64,000 bases of DNA from contig NZ_CP026949.1 in assembly GCF_003065425.1 (NCBI RefSeq), forward strand, positions 1,054,001-1,118,000, given 5' to 3'. Of this stretch, positions 19,230-28,709 are shown one piece after another (the first letter of the stretch is position 1; the number at the start of each line of letters is the position of its first letter). The position numbers and the translations under genes are program-made. Source of the stretch: Mycetocola zhujimingii. Lineage in GTDB: Bacteria > Actinomycetota > Actinomycetes > Actinomycetales > Microbacteriaceae. A model generated the notes under the pieces. The model saw only the letters and a list, made by a program, of their open reading frames with translations, was not told where the DNA came from and ran no database searches.

Positions 19230-20315
19230 ATGCCATCAGTAGCAGACCGCGAGAAGTCCCTTGAAACGGCACTCGCCCAGATCGACCGTCAGTTCGGCAA
19301 GGGTTCAGTCATGCGCCTCGGCAGCGATGAGCGGGCTCCAGTAGCTATCATCCCCACCGGCTCCATCGCACTTGACGTCGCGCTCGGCATAGGCGGGCTC
19401 CCGCGCGGTCGCATCGTCGAGATCTACGGACCTGAGTCGTCGGGTAAGACCACCCTCACGCTCCACGCGATCGCGAACGCACAGAAGGCCGGCGGTATCG
19501 CAGCCTTCATCGACGCCGAGCACGCACTCGACCCCGAATACGCGAAGAAGCTCGGCGTCGACATCGACGCGCTGCTCGTCTCGCAGCCAGACACCGGTGA
19601 GCAGGCGCTCGAAATCGCCGACATGCTCGTGCGCTCTGGTTCTATCGACCTGATCGTGATCGACTCCGTTGCGGCACTGGTGCCGCGCGCCGAGATCGAG
19701 GGCGAGATGGGTGACTCCCACGTGGGCCTCCAGGCCCGACTGATGTCACAGGCGCTCCGGAAGCTCACCGGTGGGCTCAGCCAGACCAACACCACAATGA
19801 TCTTCATCAACCAGCTGCGCGAGAAGATCGGTGTGTTCTTCGGAAGCCCCGAGACCACCGCCGGTGGTAAGGCGCTCAAGTTCTACGCCTCGGTGCGTCT
19901 CGATATCCGTCGCATTGAGACCCTCAAAGACGGAACGGATGCCGTCGGAAACCGCACGCGCGTGAAGGTTGTCAAGAACAAGATGGCGCCGCCGTTTAAG
20001 CAGGCTGAGTTCGACATTCTCTACGGCATCGGAATCTCTCGCGAGGGCAGTTTGATTGACTTTGGGGTCGAGCACCTGATCGTCAAAAAGTCGGGTTCCT
20101 GGTACACCTACGACGGTGAACAGCTGGGTCAGGGTAAGGAAAACTCGCGTAACTTCCTGATCACCAATCCCGACATCGCCAACGAGATCGAGTCGAAGAT
20201 CAAGGCCAAGCTCGGAGTCGGTGTTGCCAAGGCCGAGGCAGAGGCACCAGCCGCCGCCACAGGTGCCAAGGTCAAGACCACGGCCGACCAGCTCGCTGCC
20301 AAGCGCGGCGCCTAG
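19230..20315 (+). CDS. recA: Recombinase RecA
   Basis: RecA drives homologous recombination and activates LexA self-cleavage. The 361-residue product has Walker [10 protein letters not shown], the [11 protein letters not shown] region, Walker [13 protein letters not shown], loop L2 [20 protein letters not shown] and the usual C-terminal domain with an Ala/Lys-rich tail. ATG 19230 was chosen because the protein then begins with the standard N-terminus ([20 protein letters not shown]); GAAGAGGCAGAC upstream is a weak ribosome site. Regulation by LexA is indicated by the box at 19027. recX follows after 9 bases. Confidence 0.98.
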   Translation: MPSVADREKSLETALAQIDRQFGKGSVMRLGSDERAPVAIIPTGSIALDVALGIGGLPRGRIVEIYGPESSGKTTLTLHAIANAQKAGGIAAFIDAEHALDPEYAKKLGVDIDALLVSQPDTGEQALEIADMLVRSGSIDLIVIDSVAALVPRAEIEGEMGDSHVGLQARLMSQALRKLTGGLSQTNTTMIFINQLREKIGVFFGSPETTAGGKALKFYASVRLDIRRIETLKDGTDAVGNRTRVKVVKNKMAPPFKQAEFDILYGIGISREGSLIDFGVEHLIVKKSGSWYTYDGEQLGQGKENSRNFLITNPDIANEIESKIKAKLGVGVAKAEAEAPAAATGAKVKTTADQLAAKRGA

Positions 20316-20324
20316 GACTCCGTC

Positions 20325-21191
20325 ATGGTTTCGTTTCGCGACCCGGGTCGGCCGGATACCCCGGCCGCCCCGGCGGGCGAGAACCCCGCGGTCGAACCCG
20401 GCGAGAAGATCGCGCCGGTGACCTACCTGCGCGGCGCCGGACACACGCCCGAGCCCGCGCGCACAGGTGCCAGGTCAGGCGCCGATTCCTGGTTCGGGTC
20501 TGACCCGGAGCCGGCTGCCGAATCAACGACCTCCGGGTCGAATTCGGAGTCCGAACGTGCTCCCGGAGCGCGGTCCGCGCCGCGCAAGCGGGCGGCCGGG
20601 CATCTCCGAGCTGTCGGTCGCGACGGCGCTGTGAAGGGCGCCACCGCCGGGATCAATCACGTCGAGCAGGATGACGACGAACCCGCCGAGCAGATTGCCG
20701 ACCCTGAAGCGGTCGAGTCCCTTCTCGTTCGAAAGCTGGCGCGGCGGTCGCTCAGTGAGGCTGAGGTCCTCGCGTTTGCCGTGCAGGAAGGCCTGACGGC
20801 CGCACAGGCGAATACGATCCTCGACCGGCTTCGCGACCTGGGCTATGTCGACGACCGCGCCCTCGCCGAGCAGCTCAAGCACTCGCTGTCTGAGCGCAAA
20901 GGACAGAGCAAGGCTGTTGTCGCGCGCGCCATGTCCGGTCGCTCGATCGACCGCGACATCATCACCGAGGTGCTCGATGACATCGAGCAGGATGATGAGC
21001 TCGGCGTAGCAACCGAACTCGCCCGCAAGCGTGCCTCGCAGATGTCGGGACTCGACAAGCAGACACTGGAGCGCAGGCTCACCGGTTTCCTCGCCCGACG
21101 CGGCTACCCGGGCAACATCGTGCGAGAGGCCATCGCGCCGGTGCTTACCGGCCGCTCGTCATCGCCGAGCTCAACGGTGCGGTTCCGCTAG
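20325..21191 (+). CDS. recX: Regulatory protein RecX with long N-terminal extension
   Basis: RecX binds RecA filaments and limits recombination. The C-terminal 165 residues (from about 120) are the three-helix-repeat RecX domain, with LLVRKLARRSLSEAEV, DRLRDLGYVDDRALAEQ and FLARRGYPGNIVREAI. The first roughly 115 residues are Pro/Ala/Glu/Ser-rich and look disordered, so the protein is about 288 residues instead of the common 150-200. Directly follows recA, so it should be SOS-induced with it. Confidence 0.9.
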   Translation: MVSFRDPGRPDTPAAPAGENPAVEPGEKIAPVTYLRGAGHTPEPARTGARSGADSWFGSDPEPAAESTTSGSNSESERAPGARSAPRKRAAGHLRAVGRDGAVKGATAGINHVEQDDDEPAEQIADPEAVESLLVRKLARRSLSEAEVLAFAVQEGLTAAQANTILDRLRDLGYVDDRALAEQLKHSLSERKGQSKAVVARAMSGRSIDRDIITEVLDDIEQDDELGVATELARKRASQMSGLDKQTLERRLTGFLARRGYPGNIVREAIAPVLTGRSSSPSSTVRFR

Positions 21192-21360
21192 GTCGTTCGC
21201 TGTCAGTCGGCGCCCGTCCACATCGGGCGGGTGCGACTCGCGCTCCTGCGGCACCGCGCTTTCTTCGGGTTGGCTCCACGCCGCGATGCGTTGCCGCCGG
21301 TCTGGCTCCACGCCACAAGGTGCGGGCACGGGGCTGCCACCACGTGCCCGCGTGCGAACG

Positions 21361-21366
21361 TAGACT
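21361..21366 (+). promoter_or_regulatory. -10 element (TAGACT) for miaB
   Basis: TAGACT ends 9 bases before the miaB ATG at 21376. It gives a leaderless or nearly leaderless message. Confidence 0.5.
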
Positions 21367-21375
21367 GGGACAACC

Positions 21376-23004
21376 ATGAGTAGCCTGCTTGAAACGCCCA
21401 CAGTCATCACGCCGTCGACAGCGGCAGTAGACGCGACCGGGCGTGCTCGCACGTATGAAGTGCGCACCTACGGCTGCCAGATGAACGTGCACGACTCCGA
21501 GCGGTTGAGTGGCTCGCTCGACGCCGCCGGCTACGTGCCCGCAGAGAGCGGGGCCGAGGCAGATGTGGTGGTCATCAACACCTGCGCCGTCCGTGAGAAC
21601 GCCGACAACAAGCTCTACGGCAACCTTGGCTACCTCGCGAGCGTCAAGCGCCGCCACGAGGGCATGCAGATCGCCGTTGGCGGCTGTCTCGCACAAAAAG
21701 ACAAGAACGTCATCCTCGAGAAGGCACCGTGGGTGGACGTCGTCTTCGGAACGCACAACATGGGCGCCCTCCCGAACCTCCTCGAACGCGCGCGTCACAA
21801 CGAAGAGGCGCAGATCGAGATCCTCGAAGCGCTCGAGACCTTCCCATCGACTCTCCCGACCAAGCGGGAATCCAGCTACAGCGGCTGGGTGTCCATCTCC
21901 GTCGGATGCAACAACACCTGCACCTTCTGCATTGTGCCGTCCCTGCGCGGAAAAGAAAAAGACCGGCGACCGGGCGAGATCCTCGCCGAGATCCAGGCGC
22001 TGGTCGATGATGGTGCGATTGAGGTGACGCTGCTCGGTCAGAACGTGAACTCCTACGGCGTGGAGTTCGGCGACCGCCAGGCGTTCAGCAAGCTGCTGCG
22101 CGCCGCCGGCGCCATCGACGGGCTCGAGAGGATTCGGTTCACCAGCCCGCACCCCGCTGCGTTCACTGACGACGTCATCGACGCGATGGCCGAGACACCG
22201 AGCGTCATGCCGCAGCTGCATATGCCACTGCAGTCCGGATCCGACCGGATCCTCAAGGCGATGCGCCGGTCTTACCGCAGCGAGAAGTTCCTCGGCATTC
22301 TCGACCGGGTCCGCGCCCGCATGCCGCACGCGGCGATCTCGACGGACATCATCGTTGGCTTCCCCGGCGAAACCGAGGAGGACTTCCTCGAAACCCTCCG
22401 GGTGGTTGAAGCGGCGAGGTTCGCTACGGCGTTCACCTTCCAGTACTCAATCCGCGAGGGAACGCCGGCCGCAACCATGCCGGACCAGGTTCCCAAGGAG
22501 ATCGTCCAGGAGCGCTTCGAGCGGTTGACCGCGCTTCAGGACCGCATCTGCCTCGAGGAGAACCAGAAGGTCGTCGGCCGCGAGATCGAGATCCTCGTCG
22601 CGGTCGGTGAAGGCCGCAAGGATTCCGCCAGCCACCGGCTGTCCGGCAGGGCCGAGGACTCCCGCCTCGTGCACTTCGAGGTTCCTGAGGGCTCCGCGAT
22701 CCCGCGTCCGGGAGACATCGTCACCGCCACGGTGACCCAGGCCGCGCCCTTCTACCTCATCGCTGACGCTCCCGCCGGAGGCGAACTCGTGGTGCGACGG
22801 ACCTCCGCCGGAGACGCATGGGACCGCGCACAGGCAGAGTCGTGCGGCGTTCCCGCCCCCGGCGCTTCACCGAGCACCCCCGGGCGCGTGTCACTGGGGC
22901 TGCCTACCCTGCGTGTCGGGCCGCCCGCTCGCGTCCACGAGGCGCCAGCCGAAGTCCAGGGCGGAATGACACCGATTTACGATGCACTGGACGGCGAACG
23001 CTGA
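21376..23004 (+). CDS. miaB: tRNA-2-methylthio-N6-dimethylallyladenosine synthase
   Basis: MiaB methylthiolates i6A37 in tRNAs reading U-initial codons. The 542-residue protein has the UPF0004 cluster cysteines C34, C70 and C104, the radical-SAM motif CxxxCxxC at C178/C182/C185, and a TRAM domain near residues 390-460 ([26 protein letters not shown]). A C-terminal tail of about 80 residues, rich in Pro, Gly and Ala, goes beyond most MiaB proteins. The next gene, miaA, supplies the i6A substrate; its likely start overlaps this stop. Confidence 0.95.
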   Translation: MSSLLETPTVITPSTAAVDATGRARTYEVRTYGCQMNVHDSERLSGSLDAAGYVPAESGAEADVVVINTCAVRENADNKLYGNLGYLASVKRRHEGMQIAVGGCLAQKDKNVILEKAPWVDVVFGTHNMGALPNLLERARHNEEAQIEILEALETFPSTLPTKRESSYSGWVSISVGCNNTCTFCIVPSLRGKEKDRRPGEILAEIQALVDDGAIEVTLLGQNVNSYGVEFGDRQAFSKLLRAAGAIDGLERIRFTSPHPAAFTDDVIDAMAETPSVMPQLHMPLQSGSDRILKAMRRSYRSEKFLGILDRVRARMPHAAISTDIIVGFPGETEEDFLETLRVVEAARFATAFTFQYSIREGTPAATMPDQVPKEIVQERFERLTALQDRICLEENQKVVGREIEILVAVGEGRKDSASHRLSGRAEDSRLVHFEVPEGSAIPRPGDIVTATVTQAAPFYLIADAPAGGELVVRRTSAGDAWDRAQAESCGVPAPGASPSTPGRVSLGLPTLRVGPPARVHEAPAEVQGGMTPIYDALDGER

Positions 23005-23954
23005 ACCCGCACAGCATCCCGCAGCTCATCGCGGTAGTTGGCCCGACCGGGACCGGAAAGAGCGAGCTCTCGCTCAATATTGCAGAGGGCCTCGCGCGCG
23101 CGGACGGTGGCGCTGAGATCGTCAACGCGGATGCCATGCAGCTGTACCGCGGCATGGACATCGGCACCGCCAAGCTGCCCGAACGGGAGCGCAGGGGCAT
23201 CCCGCACCACATGCTCGACATCCTCAATGTCGACGAAGAAGCCACTGTCGCCAGATATCAGCCCCTCGCCAGGGCCGCTGTCACCGACATCCTCTCGCGG
23301 GGGAAGTCTGCGATCCTCGTCGGTGGGTCCGGCCTGTATGTCTCGAGCGTCCTTTACGACTTCCAGTTCCCCGGCTCTGACCCCGAGATTCGTGCTCGGC
23401 TCGAGCAGGAAGCCACCACGCTTGGACCCGGCATCCTGTACCAGCGACTGGCTGCGCTTGACGCCGACGTTGCGTCGCGGATCGGGCCGCACAACGCGCG
23501 GCGCATCGTGCGAGCACTCGAGGTGGCCGAGATCACCGGTTCGCCCGTGGCAGGGATGCTGCCGGACGAGCCCGTGTACTGGCGCCAGGCGCACATCATC
23601 GGGCTGGCAGCGCCGAGGCCTGAACTGACCGCACGGCTCGACCAGCGGGTGCACGGGATGTGGGCTGCCGGGCTGCTGGACGAGGTGGCGGCGTTGAGAA
23701 ACGCGGGGCTCGAGCGCGGTGTCACCGCGTCGCGGGCGATCGGATATGCGCAGGCGCTCAAGCAACTCGAGGGCGCGGCGACCGAGGCCGAAGCCATTGA
23801 AGAAACACAGCAGCTGACCCGGCGGTATGCCAGGCGGCAGATGAGCTGGTTCAAGCGCTATGCGGACATCGTCTGGCTGGATTACGACGCGCCTGACCTC
23901 GTCGAGAGGGCCATGGCATCCGTCACCGAACCGACGTCCCAGGCTCCGCGCTGA
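23001..23954 (+). CDS. miaA: tRNA dimethylallyltransferase
   Basis: MiaA adds the dimethylallyl group to A37, producing the substrate of MiaB. The P-loop GPTGTGKSE lies close to the N-terminus, and [25 protein letters not shown] and [15 protein letters not shown] are diagnostic. There is no ATG, GTG or TTG at a suitable place in this frame; the only sensible candidate is the CTG at 23001 that overlaps the miaB stop (CTGA), giving 317 residues with a normal N-terminus. The upstream in-frame ATG at 22818 would add 60 residues of miaB shadow and is unlikely. Confidence 0.9.
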   Translation: MNPHSIPQLIAVVGPTGTGKSELSLNIAEGLARADGGAEIVNADAMQLYRGMDIGTAKLPERERRGIPHHMLDILNVDEEATVARYQPLARAAVTDILSRGKSAILVGGSGLYVSSVLYDFQFPGSDPEIRARLEQEATTLGPGILYQRLAALDADVASRIGPHNARRIVRALEVAEITGSPVAGMLPDEPVYWRQAHIIGLAAPRPELTARLDQRVHGMWAAGLLDEVAALRNAGLERGVTASRAIGYAQALKQLEGAATEAEAIEETQQLTRRYARRQMSWFKRYADIVWLDYDAPDLVERAMASVTEPTSQAPR

Positions 23955-23957
23955 CCC

Positions 23958-23963
23958 TAGACT
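23958..23963 (+). promoter_or_regulatory. -10 element (TAGACT) for leaderless dapF
   Basis: TAGACT sits 7 bases before the dapF ATG, inside the 16-base gap after miaA. Confidence 0.5.
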
Positions 23964-23970
23964 TGGGCGC

Positions 23971-24852
23971 ATGGGATTCACTCTGCAGTTCACCAAGGGC
24001 CACGGCACAGGCAACGATTTCGTGCTCTACACGGACCCTGAGGGCGACCACCCACTGACCACCGCGCAGATCGTCGCGGTGTGCGACCGCCACTTCGGTG
24101 TCGGCGCCGACGGCGTCATCCGCGCGGTCAGGTCACGCAATATCGACGAGGGCGCGGCAGCCCTCGCCGAAGACGACGGTGCCGAGTGGTTCATGGACTA
24201 CCACAACGCCGACGGATCCATCGCGGAGATGTGCGGCAACGGCATCCGTGTCTACGCGCGATACCTCATCGAGCAGGGTCTCGTTCAGCTGGAGTCCGGT
24301 GACACTCTCCCGATCGGAACCCGCGCCGGCGTCCGTGACGTCCAGCGTGCCACGAACGGTTTCCAGGTCGATCTCGGACGCTGGAAGCTCGAGGGCGGAG
24401 AGCCGCTCGTGCGGGCGAAAGAACTCAAGGTGGCTCGGCCGGGGCTCGGCATCAACGTCGGAAACCCGCACGTCGTCGTGGCTCTCGCTGATGAGGCAGA
24501 GCTCGAGTCGGCTGACCTGCACTACATTCCACTGATCGAACCGGAGCCCATGGATGGCGCCAACGTGGAGTTCGTCGTGCCTTATGACCCGCTCATCAAG
24601 GACGGGGTTGCCCGCATCTCGATGAGAGTTCACGAGCGGGGCAGCGGTGAGACCCTCTCGTGCGGCACCGGCGTCGCAGCCGCGGCTCTCGCGACGCGGC
24701 ACTGGGCCGGGTCAGCCGCGCCAAACGCGTGGCGCGTCGACGTTCCAGGAGGAACGCTCGGGGTGCGGATGTTTGCGACGCAGGACGGCGAGCACGTCGG
24801 GCTGTCCGGCCCGGCAGACCTCGTCTACACCGGCACTCTCGAGCTCGGCTAG
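23971..24852 (+). CDS. dapF: Diaminopimelate epimerase
   Basis: DapF converts LL- to meso-diaminopimelate for peptidoglycan and lysine. The 293-residue protein has the two catalytic cysteines C88 (EMCGNGIR) and C231 ([11 protein letters not shown]) and the substrate loop [12 protein letters not shown] at the N-terminus. ATG 23971 gives the standard start; in-frame sequence further upstream is miaA shadow. It has its own -10 element but is close enough to miaA for read-through. The next gene is convergent. Confidence 0.96.
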   Translation: MGFTLQFTKGHGTGNDFVLYTDPEGDHPLTTAQIVAVCDRHFGVGADGVIRAVRSRNIDEGAAALAEDDGAEWFMDYHNADGSIAEMCGNGIRVYARYLIEQGLVQLESGDTLPIGTRAGVRDVQRATNGFQVDLGRWKLEGGEPLVRAKELKVARPGLGINVGNPHVVVALADEAELESADLHYIPLIEPEPMDGANVEFVVPYDPLIKDGVARISMRVHERGSGETLSCGTGVAAAALATRHWAGSAAPNAWRVDVPGGTLGVRMFATQDGEHVGLSGPADLVYTGTLELG

Positions 24853-24878
24853 CGTCCGTCCGTCCGTCAGTTCATCCG

Positions 24879-25496
24879 TCAGTTCGTTTCGGCGCGGAGT
24901 GCCCGCAGCACGCGGTACCCCTTGCTGATCGTCTCTTTGGTGAACTCGAAATCGTCGCCCATGGTCTCCTGCAGCCACCGGTGCAGGCTGTCTGAGCCGA
25001 GGTTGCGCTGCACGACGAGCCAGGCATCCGAACCCGGTTCCAGGCGCGGCAGCCAGCGCTCGAGCATGGCGTGAAGCTCGGTCTTGCCGACGCGGATCGG
25101 CGGGTTCGACCAGATGGTCTGGAACCGGACGTCGTCGGGAACCTGATCGGGCTGCGCTGCGGTGATATTGGTGAGGCCGAGCTTCTCCGTGTTCATTCGC
25201 AACAGATCAAGCGCGCGCTCGTTGACATCGACCGCCCAGACATGAGCGTCTGGCGCCTCGAGGGCGAGTGTCAGGGAGATCGGTCCCCAGCCGCAGCCCA
25301 GATCGAGAAGGTTGCCGGTTTGGGGAGGAGTCGGGGCGTTCGCTAAGAGCACCTGCGTGCCCGGGTCGATCCGGTCCGGGCTGAAAATCCCGTTCGAGGT
25401 GGTGAGTTCGTAGTCCTGGCCTGAGAGCCGAACGGAAACCGTGCGGAGCTTGAGTTCGGTTCCGGGTACGCCCGTAAAATAATGATCGCTGGCCAT
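24879..25496 (-). CDS. Class I SAM-dependent methyltransferase, RsmC/RlmG-like
   Basis: The 205-residue protein has methyltransferase motif I LLDLGCGWGPISLTL, an acidic motif II (VWAVDVNERAL) and the NPPI catalytic motif (IWSNPPIRVG), which marks guanine-N2 methyltransferases acting on rRNA such as RsmC. N-terminal YELTTSNGIFSPDRIDPGT is also family-typical. The duplicated N-terminal domain of enterobacterial RsmC is missing; single-domain forms are common in actinobacteria. It lies between dapF and hflX on the opposite strand and is divergent from hflX with a 36-base gap. Confidence 0.85.
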   Translation of the reverse strand: MASDHYFTGVPGTELKLRTVSVRLSGQDYELTTSNGIFSPDRIDPGTQVLLANAPTPPQTGNLLDLGCGWGPISLTLALEAPDAHVWAVDVNERALDLLRMNTEKLGLTNITAAQPDQVPDDVRFQTIWSNPPIRVGKTELHAMLERWLPRLEPGSDAWLVVQRNLGSDSLHRWLQETMGDDFEFTKETISKGYRVLRALRAETN

Positions 25497-25520
25497 AGGG
25501 GAACGTTACCGCAAAGCAAC

Positions 25521-25526
25521 TAGGCT
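25521..25526 (+). promoter_or_regulatory. -10 element (TAGGCT) for leaderless hflX
   Basis: TAGGCT lies 6 bases before the hflX ATG; no ribosome site is seen. Confidence 0.5.
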
Positions 25527-25532
25527 TAACTG

Positions 25533-27083
25533 ATGAGCAAGTCCACCGAATCAACCCCAGAGAACACCGAAACACCCATCGACGACGATGCAGTATCGCG
25601 GGTGTTGCGCAACGCTGAGTCCCGCGCGGGCGGCTATTCGCTCTTCGGTTCGAGTCAGGCCGATGCTCTGCAGGACAGGTCGACAACCGGTGAGTCCGGG
25701 CACGATGGATTTGACGGAGAGCAGCAGGACCGAGAGGACCGACAGGCGCTCCGCCGCGTCGCCAACCTGTCGACAGAGCTCGAGGACGTCACCGAGGTCG
25801 AGTACCGACAGCTGCGCATCGAGAACGTCGTCCTCATCGGCGTGTACCCGCAGGGCGCGCAGGAGGACGCGGAGAACTCGATCCGCGAGCTCGCCGCCCT
25901 CGCTGAAACCGCTGGCGCCGTCGTCCTCGACGGCATGCTGCAGCGCCGCCCGAATCCCGACCCCAGCACCTACCTCGGCAAGGGAAAGGCCGAGGAACTG
26001 CGCGGCATCGTTGCAGCGCTCGGCGCAGACACCGTGATCGCCGATACCGAACTCGCGCCAAGCCAGCGGCGTGCGCTCGAGGATGTCGTGAAGGTCAAGG
26101 TCATCGACCGCACCGCGGTCATCCTCGACATCTTCAGCCAGCACGCCAAGAGCCGCGAGGGCAAGGCCCAGGTCGAGCTCGCCCAGCTTGAGTACCTGCT
26201 GCCGCGACTCCGCGGTTGGGGCGACTCGATGTCCCGCCAGGCCGGTGGCCAGGTGGGTGGCGCCGGCGCAGGTATGGGTTCACGTGGCCCGGGTGAAACC
26301 AAGATCGAACTCGACCGACGCCGCATCCACACCCGGATGGCGAAGCTGCGCAAGCAGATCAAGGGCTTCGGGCCGGCCCGCGAGGCCAAGCGCGCGAACC
26401 GCAACCGCTTCGAAGTGCCGTCCGTTGCGATCGCCGGCTACACCAACGCCGGCAAGTCGAGCCTGCTCAACCGCATCACTAAGGCGGGGGTTCTCGTCGA
26501 GAACTCCCTTTTTGCCACTCTCGACGCAACGGTTCGAAAGACCCAGACCGAAGACGGCCGGCTCTACACGCTCTCTGACACGGTTGGGTTTGTCCGCAAC
26601 CTGCCGCACCAGCTGGTTGAGGCCTTCCGGTCGACGCTCGAAGAGGTCGCCGAGTCGGATGTCATCGTGCACGTCGTCGACGCCTCGCACCCTGACCCTG
26701 CATCCCAGATCAGCACGGTGCGCGACGTCATCGGTGATGTCGGTGCCCGCGACATTCCGGAGATCGTGGTCTTCAACAAGAGTGACCTCGTCAGCGAGGA
26801 CGACCGGCTCGTGCTCCGCGGACTGGAACCCAAGGGAATCTTCGCATCGGCGCGGACCGGCGAGGGAATCGATGAGATCCTCGCCCGCATCGCCGAACTG
26901 CTGCCGAGCCCGACGGTTCCGCTTCACCTTCTCGTCCCGTACGACAGGGGAGACATCATTTCGATGCTCCACCGCCGCGGAAAGGTCGAGAAGCTGGACT
27001 ACGAGGAAGACGGCACCGAGGTGCGCGCACTCGCGTCGGAGGAACTCGCCGCACAGGTGGCCGAGTTCGCGATCGCCGAATAG
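25533..27083 (+). CDS. hflX: Ribosome-dissociating GTPase HflX
   Basis: HflX is a 50S-associated GTPase that splits stalled ribosomes under stress. The 516-residue product has an N-terminal HflX domain (TYLGKGKAEELRGIV, DTELAPSQRRAL), the glycine-rich linker GGAGAGMGSRGPGETKIELD, and a G domain. In the G domain, G1 is GYTNAGKSSLLN, G3 is DTVGFVRNLP and G4 is NKSD. The acidic N-terminal extension of about 90 residues is typical of actinobacteria. A strong hairpin lies between this stop and lexA, which is convergent. Confidence 0.93.
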   Translation: MSKSTESTPENTETPIDDDAVSRVLRNAESRAGGYSLFGSSQADALQDRSTTGESGHDGFDGEQQDREDRQALRRVANLSTELEDVTEVEYRQLRIENVVLIGVYPQGAQEDAENSIRELAALAETAGAVVLDGMLQRRPNPDPSTYLGKGKAEELRGIVAALGADTVIADTELAPSQRRALEDVVKVKVIDRTAVILDIFSQHAKSREGKAQVELAQLEYLLPRLRGWGDSMSRQAGGQVGGAGAGMGSRGPGETKIELDRRRIHTRMAKLRKQIKGFGPAREAKRANRNRFEVPSVAIAGYTNAGKSSLLNRITKAGVLVENSLFATLDATVRKTQTEDGRLYTLSDTVGFVRNLPHQLVEAFRSTLEEVAESDVIVHVVDASHPDPASQISTVRDVIGDVGARDIPEIVVFNKSDLVSEDDRLVLRGLEPKGIFASARTGEGIDEILARIAELLPSPTVPLHLLVPYDRGDIISMLHRRGKVEKLDYEEDGTEVRALASEELAAQVAEFAIAE

Positions 27084-27104
27084 CGGCGTCTTCACGCGTT
27101 TGGT

Positions 27105-27158
27105 CGCTTAACGAACGGATGCCCCGGGTCTGTACCCGGGGCATCCGTTCGTTAAGCG
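27105..27158. terminator. Perfect 24-bp inverted repeat between convergent hflX and lexA
   Basis: Bases 27105-27128 pair perfectly with 27135-27158 around a 6-base loop. The centre of the stem is GCCCCGGG/CCCGGGGC flanked by AACGGAT/ATCCGTT. Its place between two converging stops fits a bidirectional terminator; there is no U-tract on the hflX side. Confidence 0.75.
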
Positions 27159-27184
27159 GGCGTCAGGCGCCACACCTTGGGTAG

Positions 27185-27943
27185 CTACACCGCGCGGAGC
27201 ACCGCGACGATCTTGCCGAGCACGTCGGCTTCGTCGCCGAGGATCGGTTCGAAGTTCGTGTTGCGGGGGAGCAGCCAGGTGTGGCCATCGCGCTGACGGA
27301 ACACCTTGACCGTGGCTTCACCATCGAGCATGGCGGCGACGATATCGCCGTTCTCAGCGGTCGGCTGCTGGCGGACGACGACCCAGTCGCCGTCGCAGAT
27401 CGCCGCGTCGATCATCGACTCACCCGAGACCTTGAGCATGAACAGCTCTCCCTTGCCCACGAGCTGACGGGGGAGGGGGAACACTTCTTCAACCTGCTGG
27501 TCAGCCGTGATCGGCACTCCGGCTGCGATGCGTCCGACGAGGGGCACCATTGCCGCGTCGCCGACCGGTGTCGAGCTTTCGAAGTCGGCAACGTTTGAGG
27601 GGGAGGGCAGGTCGATCAGGATCTCGAGCGCACGGGGCCGATTGGGGTCCCTGCGCAGGTAGCCGCTCAGCTCAAGCTGGTTGAGCTGGTGCGTAACGCT
27701 GGAGAGCGATGCCAGCCCGACCGCGTCACCGATTTCGCGCATGCTCGGCGGGTAACCGCGGCTCTGCACTGAGCGCTGAATCACGTCGAGGATTGCCAGC
27801 TGCTTCTCGCTCAGGCTCTTGCGGCGGCGCGTGGTCGGCTTCTCTGCCGGCACCCGCTTGGCCTTCCGTGGCGATGGAGCAGCAGATGAAACAGCGGCAT
27901 CCGGCCCGTTCTCAGCCGTGATATTCGCGTTGTCGAGCGTCAT
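27185..27943 (-). CDS. lexA: SOS repressor LexA
   Basis: LexA represses the SOS regulon and cleaves itself when RecA is activated. The protein has 252 residues from ATG 27943, which is preceded by an ACGGGAGTGAC ribosome site. After a Lys/Arg-rich lead it has the winged HTH ([40 protein letters not shown]). The cleavage site is A-G in [10 protein letters not shown], and the catalytic serine is in [11 protein letters not shown] with lysine in EATVKVFRQ. Another in-frame ATG about 60 bases upstream is possible but has no ribosome site. It is divergent from a LysM gene with SOS boxes between. Confidence 0.95.
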   Translation of the reverse strand: MTLDNANITAENGPDAAVSSAAPSPRKAKRVPAEKPTTRRRKSLSEKQLAILDVIQRSVQSRGYPPSMREIGDAVGLASLSSVTHQLNQLELSGYLRRDPNRPRALEILIDLPSPSNVADFESSTPVGDAAMVPLVGRIAAGVPITADQQVEEVFPLPRQLVGKGELFMLKVSGESMIDAAICDGDWVVVRQQPTAENGDIVAAMLDGEATVKVFRQRDGHTWLLPRNTNFEPILGDEADVLGKIVAVLRAV

Positions 27944-28112
27944 GTCACTCCCGTCTGGCGGGCAGCCCCGGCCAATGTCAGTGGTCACTGGTTGAGTCTC
28001 AACCATCAATCGAAACTCTATCCGTCCCAAGGGGCCGCAGCAAAGATTTGTTCGAGTGTGTCGGGCAAATTTCGCAAAAAAGTCCGAAGAAGGACTTGAA
28101 TGTTCGAACAAT

Positions 28113-28139
28113 CGAATATAGATTCGGAATACAGGTTCG
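28113..28139. promoter_or_regulatory. Two abutting LexA-type boxes between lexA and the LysM gene
   Basis: CGAAT-ATAG-ATTCG (28113-28126) is a symmetrical SOS-box variant; GGAAT-ACAG-GTTCG (28126-28139) is a second, sharing one base with the first. Both keep the GAA-N6-TTC core of CGAAC-N4-GTTCG. A TGTTCGAACA palindrome at 28101-28110 lies alongside. They would allow LexA to control both divergent genes. Confidence 0.7.
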
Positions 28140-28222
28140 TATTCGGCCCTCCCGGCCGAGGGCCGGATACGAATTCTTCGAATCGCCACACAACAGTTCA
28201 CAGCACGAACCGGAGGCGCACC

Positions 28223-28669
28223 ATGAGCACCGCAGTCATCACCCCCATTCACTCTCTCTCACGTCCAACCGCACGGCGGCCCGAGGCGCCGCGCCCATCG
28301 AACCCGGGCGCACAGGCCATCGTGGGCGACGTGTCAGCGACGATTGCACGCCCCACCGGGCGCATCCGACTCACCCGGCGTGGTCGCGTCGTCCTGACCT
28401 CGCTCGCCGCCGCCCCGCTCATCGCTCTCGCGGCCTGGCTCGGACTCAACGCCGGCGCCGCAACAGCGTCGTCGACTCCCAGCTCAGCGTCGTTCGAGTA
28501 CGTCACTGTCGAACACGGTGACTCCCTGTGGTCGCTCGCGGGCACGCTGGCTCCTGAAGCCGACCCGCGCGACGTGATCGCCGATGTCATGGCCCTCAAC
28601 CAGCTCGAAACATCGACTGTCGTTCCCGGGCAGAACATCGCCATTCCCGAGCGATACACAACTCCGTAA
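28223..28669 (+). CDS. LysM-domain membrane protein, likely SOS-induced cell-division suppressor
   Basis: The 148-residue protein starts at ATG 28223 after an ACCGGAGGCGCACC ribosome site. It has a cytosolic N-terminal region (about 60 residues), one membrane helix ([20 protein letters not shown]) and an external LysM domain ([19 protein letters not shown] to GQNIAIP) that binds peptidoglycan. Known genes in the same divergent position beside lexA (Rv2719c in Mycobacterium, divS in Corynebacterium, yneA in Bacillus) block division during DNA damage. The overlapping SOS boxes upstream support the same role here; that role is inferred. Confidence 0.85.
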   Translation: MSTAVITPIHSLSRPTARRPEAPRPSNPGAQAIVGDVSATIARPTGRIRLTRRGRVVLTSLAAAPLIALAAWLGLNAGAATASSTPSSASFEYVTVEHGDSLWSLAGTLAPEADPRDVIADVMALNQLETSTVVPGQNIAIPERYTTP

Positions 28670-28697
28670 CGCACACCGGAGCGCAAGGCGCGGCGGG

Positions 28698-28703
28698 TAA
28701 ACT
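28698..28703 (+). promoter_or_regulatory. -10 element (TAAACT) for leaderless hisC
   Basis: TAAACT is 6 bases before the GTG start of hisC. It would drive the whole his cluster. Confidence 0.5.
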
Positions 28704-28709
28704 TCCGGG

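Noticed and set aside
24853-24890. Tetranucleotide run CGTCCGTCCGTCCGTC between dapF and the methyltransferase gene
   Set aside because: Only four units, followed by two CCGTCAGTTC words; too short to support a claim of phase variation, and it lies between convergent stops.
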